Source of the DNA: Terracoccus sp. 273MFTsu3.1
GTDB taxonomy: Bacteria > Actinomycetota > Actinomycetes > Actinomycetales > Dermatophilaceae
Direction: 5' to 3'
DNA length: 64,000 bases
Assembly: GCF_000383675.1 (NCBI RefSeq)
Contig: NZ_KB911820.1
Span: 310,001-374,000, forward strand
Below are positions 57,594-64,000 of this stretch, piece by piece. Position numbers and translations under genes: made by a program. Each line of letters starts with the position of its first letter. Positions within the stretch are counted from its first letter, which is position 1. The notes beneath the pieces are model-generated. The model was given only the letters and a program-made list of their open reading frames with translations. It was not told the DNA's origin and did not search any database.

Positions 57594-58610
57594 TCAAGGG
57601 CGCAGCAGGACCTTGATCGCACGCCGCTCGTCCATGGCGCGGCAGCCCTCGGCCACCTCGTCGAGGGGAAGCGTCAGGTCGAAGACCTGGCCCGGGTCGA
57701 TGCGGCCGTCGAGGACGCGCTCCAGCAGGTCGGGCAGGTAGGTGCGCACGGGAGCCATGCCACCGGCGAGGCCGACGTTGCGGACGAACATCTGCCGGAC
57801 GGGCAGCTCGACGCCGTGGGGGGCGCCGACGAAGCCGACGGTCGAGCCGGGGCGGCCGATGCGGAAGGCGGTCTTCATCGACTGGTCGGTGCCGACGCAC
57901 TCGAGCACCGAGTCGGCGCCGATCCCGCCGGTCAGCTCCATGACGGCCTCGACGCCGGCGTCGTCGCGCTCGGCGATGACGTGGGTGGCGCCGAACTCGC
58001 GGGCCAGGGCCTGGCGCGGCTCGTGGCGCGACATCGCGACGATGCGCTCGGCGCCGAGCTCCTTGGCGGCGATGACACCGCAGAGACCGACGGCCCCGTC
58101 ACCGATGACGACGGCCGTGCCACCGGGCCGCACCCGAGAGGACACGGCGGCGTGCCAGCCGGTGGCCATGACGTCGGCGAGCGTGAGGAGCGAGGGGAGC
58201 ATCGCGTCGTCGGGCATCCCGTCGGTCGCGACGAGGCTGCCGTCCGCCTGGTTGACGCGGACGAGCTCGGCCTGGCCGCTCTCGGTCCAGCCCTGGTGGT
58301 CGCACACCGAGGTCATGCCGGCGAGGCAGTGCGGGCACGTGTTGTCGCAGTGGACGAAGGGGATGACGACGAAGTCGCCCTTCCGGATCTGCCGGACGTC
58401 GGCGCCGATCTCCTCGACGACGCCGACGGCCTCGTGGCCGATGGTGGAGCCGGCCGTGATCGGGTTGGCCCCCCGGTAGGGCCAGAGGTCCGACCCGCAG
58501 ATGCAGCCGGCCACGACGCGGACGATGGCGTCGGTCGGCGCCTCGATCGTCGGGTCGGGGACGTCGGACAGGCGGATGTCACCGGGGGCATGGATCGTCG
58601 TCGCGCGCAT
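57594..58610 (-). CDS. Zinc-dependent alcohol dehydrogenase (MDR family)
   Basis: The 338-residue protein has the catalytic zinc site (CGSD with GHEAVG), the four-Cys structural zinc loop (CDNTCPHCLAGMTSVC), the NAD(P) loop VVIGDGAVGLCGVI, and later VGFVGAPHG. Resembles the Zn-dependent ADH group of actinobacteria near threonine-dehydrogenase-like proteins; the substrate is unknown. ATG at 58610 is chosen; an upstream ATG at 58616-58618 is near. Confidence 0.9.
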   Translation of the reverse strand: MRATTIHAPGDIRLSDVPDPTIEAPTDAIVRVVAGCICGSDLWPYRGANPITAGSTIGHEAVGVVEEIGADVRQIRKGDFVVIPFVHCDNTCPHCLAGMTSVCDHQGWTESGQAELVRVNQADGSLVATDGMPDDAMLPSLLTLADVMATGWHAAVSSRVRPGGTAVVIGDGAVGLCGVIAAKELGAERIVAMSRHEPRQALAREFGATHVIAERDDAGVEAVMELTGGIGADSVLECVGTDQSMKTAFRIGRPGSTVGFVGAPHGVELPVRQMFVRNVGLAGGMAPVRTYLPDLLERVLDGRIDPGQVFDLTLPLDEVAEGCRAMDERRAIKVLLRP

Positions 58611-58680
58611 GGGCCCATCCTCGTCCTGCTGGTGTGCCACGCCCAAACCCTGGACATCACGCCTGGACGTTGCCACGCGC

Positions 58681-59679
58681 TCAGCCGCGGGAGCGCAGGC
58701 GCAGGTTGGGCAGGCCCGGGGCGGGGAGGGTGTGGTCCCAGGCGTCGGGGAAGGTGCCGTAGCGAGCGCCGGGTGCCGGGGCGGCATACGACCCCTCCTC
58801 GCGCGGCGACCGCTCGCGCTGCCAGTCCTCGCGGAAGCCGACGACCTCGTCGTGGCTGCGGCCGATGAAGTTCCACCACATGACGATCTGCTCGCCGAAC
58901 GGTGCGCCGCCGAGCACGAGGAGGCGTGCGGGCTCGTCGTGCCCGGCCTCGACGGTGATGCGACTCGTCCCGGTGGCGAGGAAGGCGATCTCGCCGGGCT
59001 TGGCCGTGACGTCGCCGACCGTGAGCACGCCGGTGTCGCAGAGCAGTCCGTGCTCGTGGGTGGGATCGACGTCGATGTCGAGGGAGGTGCCGGCCGCGAG
59101 CGTCACCTCGGCGCCGACGAGGTCGGAGAACATCGTCACCGGCGAGGTCTGGCCGAAGAGGGTGCCGAGGAAGACCAGGACCCGCGCTCCGTCGACCTCG
59201 GTGACCGGCGGCGCGTAGTGCTCGAAGCCCGGCCGCGTGCTGCGGTCGGCCTCGGGCAGCGCGACCCACAGCTGGGCGCCGTGGAGCACGGTCGTGTCGG
59301 GGGTGGAGTACTCCGAGTGGGCGATGCCGGAGCCCGCGGTCATGATGTTGAGCTCGCCCGGGCGGACGAAGGCGTGGGCTCCGGTGGTGTCGCGGTGCTC
59401 GACCTCGCCCGTGAAGAGCCACGAGACCGTCTGCAGGCCGGTGTGCGGGTGGCCGGGCACGACCATGCCGCCCGTCTGCGAGACGTCGTCGGGGCCGTAG
59501 TGGTCGACGAAGCACCATGCCCCGATGAGCGAGCGCTCGCGCTGCGGGAGGCTGCGGCGCACCGCCATCGCTCTCGGGCCGCCGAGCGGCACCTCGCGGT
59601 AGGGCAGGACGACGACGGTCGAGGGGGTCGGGTCGTCGCCGCAGACGACCTCGGCGGGGTGGCGGTCCGGGTTGCTCAC
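58681..59679 (-). CDS. Pirin family protein
   Basis: The 332-residue bicupin has the pirin metal site HPHTGLQTVSW and later HRDTTGAHAF with GSGIAHSEYS, giving the usual three His and one Glu, and the C-terminal half with LLVLGGAPFGEQIVMWWNFI. Pirins act as iron-sensing cofactors or quercetinases; the role here is open. TAGCCT lies 6 bases before the GTG at 59679. Confidence 0.9.
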   Translation of the reverse strand: MSNPDRHPAEVVCGDDPTPSTVVVLPYREVPLGGPRAMAVRRSLPQRERSLIGAWCFVDHYGPDDVSQTGGMVVPGHPHTGLQTVSWLFTGEVEHRDTTGAHAFVRPGELNIMTAGSGIAHSEYSTPDTTVLHGAQLWVALPEADRSTRPGFEHYAPPVTEVDGARVLVFLGTLFGQTSPVTMFSDLVGAEVTLAAGTSLDIDVDPTHEHGLLCDTGVLTVGDVTAKPGEIAFLATGTSRITVEAGHDEPARLLVLGGAPFGEQIVMWWNFIGRSHDEVVGFREDWQRERSPREEGSYAAPAPGARYGTFPDAWDHTLPAPGLPNLRLRSRG

Positions 59680-59702
59680 CCGTTCAGGCTAGGCCCGCCG
59701 GC

Positions 59703-59776
59703 CGGTCTCGTCGCGGGTCTCGTCGGGGGTCTCGTCGTCGGTCTCGTCGCGGTCTGCTCGTCGGTCTCGTCGCCGG
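59703..59776 (+). repeat. Degenerate GGTCTCGTCG repeat between divergent genes
   Basis: Five copies of GGTCTCGTCG, spaced 12-18 bases apart, lie between the pirin gene and the MFS gene. A related run of GGTCGC words follows up to 59818. Function unknown; it could be slippage-derived. Confidence 0.65.
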
Positions 59777-59834
59777 TCACGGTGCAGCTCGCGTTGGAGG
59801 TCGCATTGCAGGTCGCGTTGCTAGGTTGCCCCGC

Positions 59835-61163
59835 ATGACCGAACCGGCTGCCACCGCTCCCGCCACCGGGGCCGACTCCGGGGCCGACTCCGGTTCCGAC
59901 TCCGGATCCGGACGCGGCCGCTGGTCGGCGTGGCGGGTCGTGTGGTGGTTCGGCTTCGTCAGCCTCGCCGCCGACATGGTCTACGAGGGCGCGCGCTCGA
60001 TGTACGGCCCACTCCTCGCCTCCCTCGGCGCCACGGCCCTCGTCGTCGGGCTCGTCACCGGCGCGGGGGAGGCCATGGCGCTCGTGCTGCGCCTCGTCTT
60101 CGGGCCGCTCGCCGACCGGACCGGCCGCTACTGGGGTCTGACGATCGTCGGCTACGGCCTCACCGCCGTCTGCGTGCCGCTGCTCGCCGTGACGCCCTTC
60201 GTCGGCGGCGCGGGACTCGCGCTCGCGTCCGTCCTCATCCTCCTCGAGCGCTCCGGCAAGGCCGTGCGGAGCCCGTCGAAGTCCGCGCTGCTCGCCCACG
60301 TCGCGTCGGCGGTCGGCCGGGGCCGCGGCTTCGGCGTGCACAAGGCGCTCGACCAGGTCGGGGCGTTCGCCGGGCCGCTCCTCGTCGCCGGGGTCATCGC
60401 GGCGACCGGGGCGATCTGGCCGAGCATGGCAGTCCTCGCGATCCCCGGCGCGGCCGCGATGCTGCTGCTCGTCATCATCCGTTCCCGCGTGCCCGACCCG
60501 TCGGTCTACGACGTCGAGACGGTGGGCACGCCTGCGGCACAGGCGGTTTCGGATGGTGGCGTGTCACGTCGCGGCTTGCGCGGCTGGTTCGCCGACGCGG
60601 TCGGCTCGGGCCTGCCGCGCGAGTTCTTCGGCTACGCGCTCGCCGCGGGCCTCATGACCGGTGGCCTCGTCACCTTCGGCATCATCGGCTACCACCTCAC
60701 GGTGGAGGGGCTCGTCCCCGTCGCCACGGTCCCCGTCGTCTATGCCGGCGCCATGGGGGTCGAGGCGCTCGCGGCGCTCGGGGTGGGCCTCGTCTACGAC
60801 CGCCGCGGCGGGGCCGTGCTGTATGCCGTGCCGCTGCTCGTCGCGCTCGTGCCCCCGCTCGCCCTGTCGGGCTCGGTCGTGCTCTCCCTCGTCGGGGTCG
60901 CCGTCTGGGGTCTGGCCTACGGCGTGCAGGACTCGACGGTCAAGGCGCTCGTCGCGGAGGTCGTGGAGGCGCCGAGGCGCGCGACGGCATACGGCGTCTT
61001 CGCGGGGGTGCAGGGAGCGTTCGCGATCGTCGGCGGTCTCGTCGCGGGGTGGCTCTACGACCGGTCGCTGCCCGCCCTCGTCGGCGTCGTGGTCGTCACC
61101 CAGCTCGTCGCGCTCGCCCTGCTCGCCCGCACCGTGCGCTCCCTCCGCACCCGGACCGAGTGA
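59835..61163 (+). CDS. MFS transporter, second copy
   Basis: The 442-residue protein has an acidic Ser/Gly front, then about 12 helices. VFGPLADRTGRYWG is the MFS loop between helices 2 and 3, and VYDRRGG the equivalent in the second half. ERSGKAVRSPSKSALLAHVA resembles transporters of the Bcr/multidrug-like set. The ATG is 7 bases after TAGGTT. It is divergent from pirin. Confidence 0.85.
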   Translation: MTEPAATAPATGADSGADSGSDSGSGRGRWSAWRVVWWFGFVSLAADMVYEGARSMYGPLLASLGATALVVGLVTGAGEAMALVLRLVFGPLADRTGRYWGLTIVGYGLTAVCVPLLAVTPFVGGAGLALASVLILLERSGKAVRSPSKSALLAHVASAVGRGRGFGVHKALDQVGAFAGPLLVAGVIAATGAIWPSMAVLAIPGAAAMLLLVIIRSRVPDPSVYDVETVGTPAAQAVSDGGVSRRGLRGWFADAVGSGLPREFFGYALAAGLMTGGLVTFGIIGYHLTVEGLVPVATVPVVYAGAMGVEALAALGVGLVYDRRGGAVLYAVPLLVALVPPLALSGSVVLSLVGVAVWGLAYGVQDSTVKALVAEVVEAPRRATAYGVFAGVQGAFAIVGGLVAGWLYDRSLPALVGVVVVTQLVALALLARTVRSLRTRTE

Positions 61164-61192
61164 CGACAAGGCCACTCGAGTGAAGGGAAGGC

Positions 61193-61274
61193 GTGACATG
61201 CCGACCCACCCCACACCGTCGAGTGGCCCCGTCGTCACATGCCGACCGACCCCACATCGTCGAGTGGCCCCGTC
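61193..61274 (+). repeat. Two 41-bp direct repeats between convergent genes
   Basis: Two 41-bp units (61193-61233 and 61234-61274) begin GTGACATGCCGACC and GTCACATGCCGACC and end CGTCGAGTGGCCCCGTC. Their CGAGTGG core resembles the 22-bp unit at 50983. Confidence 0.7.
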
Positions 61275-61298
61275 GTCACAGGACGACGGGGCCACTCG
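61261..61298 (+). terminator. Terminator closing the MFS and subtilase genes
   Basis: A perfect 17-bp stem (61261-61277 with 61282-61298) with the loop ACAG lies between the two convergent genes and uses the end of the second 41-bp repeat as its left arm. Confidence 0.8.
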
Positions 61299-61322
61299 AG
61301 TGGTGGGTGGGGTGCGGGTGGG

Positions 61323-62867
61323 TCAGCTGACGGCGTCCAGGGCGTCTACGACGCCCTCGCCGAAGAAGCTGTTGTCCTCGACCGGGCCGACGCAGGTCGG
61401 GCCCGCGGTCGTCGTGCCGCACGCCTTGTCGTCGGCCTGCTGGCGCAGCTTGTCGATCATCTGTGCGGGCGTCCACGTCGGGTGGACCGACTTCATGAGC
61501 GCGAGCACACCGGCGACGTGCGGGGACGCCATCGAGGTGCCGCTCTTCGTGCCGTAGCCGTTGTTCGTGACGATCGTCGAGAGGATCGACGAACCGGGTG
61601 CAGCCACGTCGATCTTGCCGAGTCCGCGGTTGCTGAACGAGGAGAGACGGCTGTCCATCGTCCCCGCCGGGAAGCGCTGCATCGAGCTGACCGTCACGAC
61701 GCCGTCGAGCTCGGTCGGGATGTCCTCGCACCCGCTGTTGAGGGTGCGGGTGACGAAGCCGGCGGGCGGCTGGTCGTCAGGGCTCGTCGTGTCCTTGAAC
61801 GACGACTTGTCCGACAGGTCGCGGGCCGAGTTGCCGGCCGCGGCCGCGTGGACGACACCCTGCTTCGTCGACCACGTCACCGCTCGCCGGACGGCCTCCT
61901 TGGCGGCGTACTGGTCGGGCTGGTCCTCGCAGTAGAACTCGAACGGGTCGACGTAGTAGCTGTTGTTCGTCACGTCCATGTGCTTGAGCCCGGCCCAGAT
62001 GAAGCCGCACACGGCGTACTCCGGGTAGATGAACCCGGCGTCGTTGACGACCTTGACCGCGGCCATCCGGACGTTCGGTGCGACACCGACGATGCCGACG
62101 CCGTTGCGCGCGGCGGCGATCGTGCCGGCCACGTGGGTGCCGTGGTCGCTCGTCGTCGGGTACCAGCCGGTGGCCGAGAGGTCGGGGCGGCCGGCGTCGG
62201 TGCAGTTGACGGAGTCGGCGACGTCGATGTTGGCGGCGAGGTCGGGGTGGTCGGGGTCGATGCCGCTGTCGAGCACGCCGACGAGCACGTTGCGGGAGCC
62301 GTCGGTGATCGCGTGGGCCTGGTCGGCCTTGATCATCTTGAGGTCCCACTGCTCGCCCTCGCGAGGGTCGCTGGCGGCGGCCGGCGACGCGTCGGACTCG
62401 AGGTCGCCGTTGTCCGCCTTCTTCGCGCCCTGCTTGTAGCCGGACGCGCCGCGGCCCCAGGATGCCCCCGCGACCTCGGGCGTGCCCTCGGACACGGCGA
62501 CGGTGCGGGTCGCGCCGACGGACTCGACGGCGTTGCCGCCCGCCCGCACGACATCGGCCCGGAAGGTGGAGACCTTCGAGTGCGCGATGACGACGCCGAT
62601 CTGCGGCCACGACTGGACGACGACGCCACCCGCGGCCCGGACCGCGGTCTCGACGAGACGCGTCTGGCCGGGGTTGGCGATGCGGGCGTTGACGACGTAG
62701 CTCATGAGCTGGCCGTCCGGGGTGTTGATCGTGACCGGCGTCGAGACCGGCTCGGCGGTGGTCGCGTCGGTCGAGGCGACGGCGACGCCACCGATCGCGG
62801 CGGTCGAGGCGAGGGCGAGAGACGCGACGGCGACGATGCCGCGTCTGGTCAGGCTGGGGTGGCGCAT
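61323..62867 (-). CDS. Secreted subtilisin-like serine protease (S8)
   Basis: The 514-residue protein has a signal peptide (residues 1-32), an inhibitor-like propeptide, and an S8 domain with Asp200 (GVLDSGIDPDHPD), His242 (SDHGTHVAGT) and Ser445 (GTSMASPHVAG). The usual oxyanion Asn falls in AAAAGNSARD. Several Cys pairs (CTD, CGF, CEDQ, CED, CGT, CVG) suggest disulfides. GGGAGC precedes the ATG at 62867. Confidence 0.9.
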   Translation of the reverse strand: MRHPSLTRRGIVAVASLALASTAAIGGVAVASTDATTAEPVSTPVTINTPDGQLMSYVVNARIANPGQTRLVETAVRAAGGVVVQSWPQIGVVIAHSKVSTFRADVVRAGGNAVESVGATRTVAVSEGTPEVAGASWGRGASGYKQGAKKADNGDLESDASPAAASDPREGEQWDLKMIKADQAHAITDGSRNVLVGVLDSGIDPDHPDLAANIDVADSVNCTDAGRPDLSATGWYPTTSDHGTHVAGTIAAARNGVGIVGVAPNVRMAAVKVVNDAGFIYPEYAVCGFIWAGLKHMDVTNNSYYVDPFEFYCEDQPDQYAAKEAVRRAVTWSTKQGVVHAAAAGNSARDLSDKSSFKDTTSPDDQPPAGFVTRTLNSGCEDIPTELDGVVTVSSMQRFPAGTMDSRLSSFSNRGLGKIDVAAPGSSILSTIVTNNGYGTKSGTSMASPHVAGVLALMKSVHPTWTPAQMIDKLRQQADDKACGTTTAGPTCVGPVEDNSFFGEGVVDALDAVS

Positions 62868-63029
62868 GTGTGAGCTCCCGTGGTGTGAGGAACAAGTGGC
62901 AGCGCCCTGGATCGGGCGCGTCCCCACATCATTGGGGGCTACCGGTGAGTCCGCTCGTCGAGATGCGTCACGGTTGGCGGGCAGTCGGCTGACGGCTCGC
63001 ACCACGAGGCCACGGGTCGTGTCGGGCCC

Positions 63030-63812
63030 TCAGTCCGCCTCGACCGGTCGGGTGAGCGGGGCGAGGGCGATGAGGAGCACGAGCGCGGCGAGCGGGACCA
63101 GACCCCAGGGCAGCAGCATGATCCCGATGGAGACGGCCGCGAGGGCGAGCGAGCCGACGGGCAGGAGCCCCTCGACGGTGAGGGCCACGAGCACCGTCGC
63201 GAGGGCCACGGCCGTCAGGACGCCGCCGCCAAAGGAGAGTGCGGCCGGCGCCGTGTGGCCGATGAGACCCGTGACCTGACCGACCCAGACGGCGGCCGTC
63301 GCGCCGGCCCCGAACGCCGCTAGCAGCGCCGTCGGGACCGCGAGCGGGAGGTGGCGCAGGCGGGCTCCAAGACCGACGGCGAGCCACGCGAAGCTCGCGA
63401 CCGACAGGACGAGGAGCACGCCCGCGGCCACCGACAGGGCGCCCTGGTCGCGGGCGGCGGCGACCCCGCCGAGCCCACCGAGACCGCGGAGCCCGTCGAG
63501 GGAGTCGAGGCCGTCGACCCAGTCGACGATGCCGTGGGTGAAGAGCAGGAGCGGTGCGAGCAGCGCCAGCAGCGGCACGCGGTCCGTCGCCTCCCGCGTG
63601 CCCGGCAGGGTGGACGTACGCGTGGACACCCTCTCGGTTGCCGGCGCGGTCACGCGGACGGCCGGGACGGCGACGGCGGGCGATGTCGTGGACGCGGCGG
63701 ACGCGGGAGGGGTGCGGTGCGTCCTCGGTGGCGTGACGGCATACGCGGCCGGTGCGGTCTGGGCTCTCGGGGAGCCGGCGGCGCGGGCCGGGGAGAGCGT
63801 GCTCGTCGTCAT
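63030..63812 (-). CDS. Hypothetical integral membrane protein
   Basis: The 260-residue protein has about 80 residues of Ala/Thr/Pro-rich, probably disordered sequence, then six or so membrane helices, beginning with PLLALLAPLLLFTHGIVDWV. A Gly/Asp/Leu-rich cluster (DGLDSLDGLRGLGGLGG) follows the first helix. TGGAGG before the ATG at 63812 fixes the start. No family recognised. Confidence 0.7.
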   Translation of the reverse strand: MTTSTLSPARAAGSPRAQTAPAAYAVTPPRTHRTPPASAASTTSPAVAVPAVRVTAPATERVSTRTSTLPGTREATDRVPLLALLAPLLLFTHGIVDWVDGLDSLDGLRGLGGLGGVAAARDQGALSVAAGVLLVLSVASFAWLAVGLGARLRHLPLAVPTALLAAFGAGATAAVWVGQVTGLIGHTAPAALSFGGGVLTAVALATVLVALTVEGLLPVGSLALAAVSIGIMLLPWGLVPLAALVLLIALAPLTRPVEAD

Positions 63813-64000
63813 GCCTCCAGCGTGGCGGTCCGTGGTGGCGGTGCCCATCGGGGTCGACCCCGAGCCGCCCCCGAGCGGTCCCTGAGAGCGGTCGGGCGGA
63901 CGCGGGCGCCTTTTTGTCCATTTCGGAGACTTTGACCCTCTTTGGGTCGTACCGTGCGCTTGTGGGGTCGAGGTCAGGGTCGACCCCGTCGAGGCTCTGG

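Larger units (their letters stand above)
284..63744. repeat. Dispersed 7-bp motif GGCATAC/GTATGCC, 46 sites (DUS-like)
   Basis: Plus-strand GGCATAC starts: 1545, 3864, 4591, 9219, 10685, 12962, 14250, 14962, 17445, 22248, 26044, 27303, 29530, 29890, 31600, 42136, 44275, 46501, 47722, 51815, 53802, 57539, 58783, 60986, 63738. GTATGCC starts: 284, 7976, 8662, 10172, 12937, 14225, 18577, 21227, 27220, 28660, 32202, 39594, 41388, 42845, 45892, 50100, 52396, 53769, 56000, 57465, 60821. Most are flanked as ACGGCATACG or CGTATGCCGT. Counted by eye; a few may be missed. Confidence 0.8.

Noticed and set aside
63850..63861. GGGGTCGACCCC palindrome and a GACCC/GGGTC pair near the right edge as regulator sites
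   Set aside because: Such GC palindromes arise by chance in this sequence, and the gene they would serve may lie outside the window.

Overview
The window is a high-GC (a little over 70 percent by eye) actinobacterial chromosome segment. Codons are strongly G/C-ending, genes are short-spaced, and the gene set (SGNH esterase, ECF42-type sigma factor with a YCII/DGPF partner, class F sortase, CHAP hydrolase under a ydaO-type riboswitch, DUF6412-like protein next to a YidC paralogue) fits Actinomycetes. The best guess, from general resemblance only, is the Intrasporangiaceae or a near relative. No rRNA, tRNA, CRISPR, transposase, integrase or phage gene was seen; this looks like ordinary chromosome with many small metabolic and stress genes.

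Layout. 0-6 kb: end of an ATP-dependent zinc protease, an MFS exporter divergent from a CGNR-type regulator, an SDR-like reductase, a MerR regulator divergent from a thioredoxin-reductase-like flavoprotein across a 20-bp perfect palindrome, and aminopeptidase C (pepC). 6-17 kb: a frameshifted amidohydrolase, a lipoprotein hydrolase, a GH76 protein, the YCII-ECF42-hydrolase cluster, an SDR, a secreted SGNH hydrolase, a GNAT, DUF429 and 6-phosphogluconate dehydrogenase (gnd). 17-21 kb: an AAA ATPase plus VWA pair. 21-27 kb: secreted nuclease with a sunset-like domain, small DUF proteins, a methyltransferase, and an operon pairing an acyl-ACP-reductase-like enzyme with an NDH-2-like flavoprotein. 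27-37 kb: a nonapeptide-repeat protein, a YcaQ-like glycosylase, a probable methanethiol S-methyltransferase (mddA), a hydrolase-LuxR fusion and a GMC oxidoreductase. 37-43 kb: the moxR-DUF58-VWA-VWA (Bat-like) operon, an HtrA-like protease and a CHAD protein. 43-52 kb: sulfatase plus DinB, YidC paralogue, two related P-loop kinases flanking an esterase, a potassium channel, and an OYE-type reductase. 52-64 kb: the riboswitch-CHAP unit, sortase F plus a CHRD protein, pirin, ADH, an MFS transporter, a secreted subtilase and a membrane protein.

Two window-wide signals stand out. (1) A 7-bp motif, GGCATAC or its complement GTATGCC, was counted by eye 46 times, against about 6 expected from base composition. 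It occurs equally on both strands, inside genes and between them, and five times as inverted pairs, two of which form the stems of clear terminator hairpins. This is how DNA uptake sequences look in naturally transformable bacteria, and it is the best candidate here for an undescribed system. (2) At least 15 genes start 6-8 bases after a TAnnnT box (most often TAGCGT) and mostly lack a ribosome binding site, which is the signature of leaderless mRNAs.
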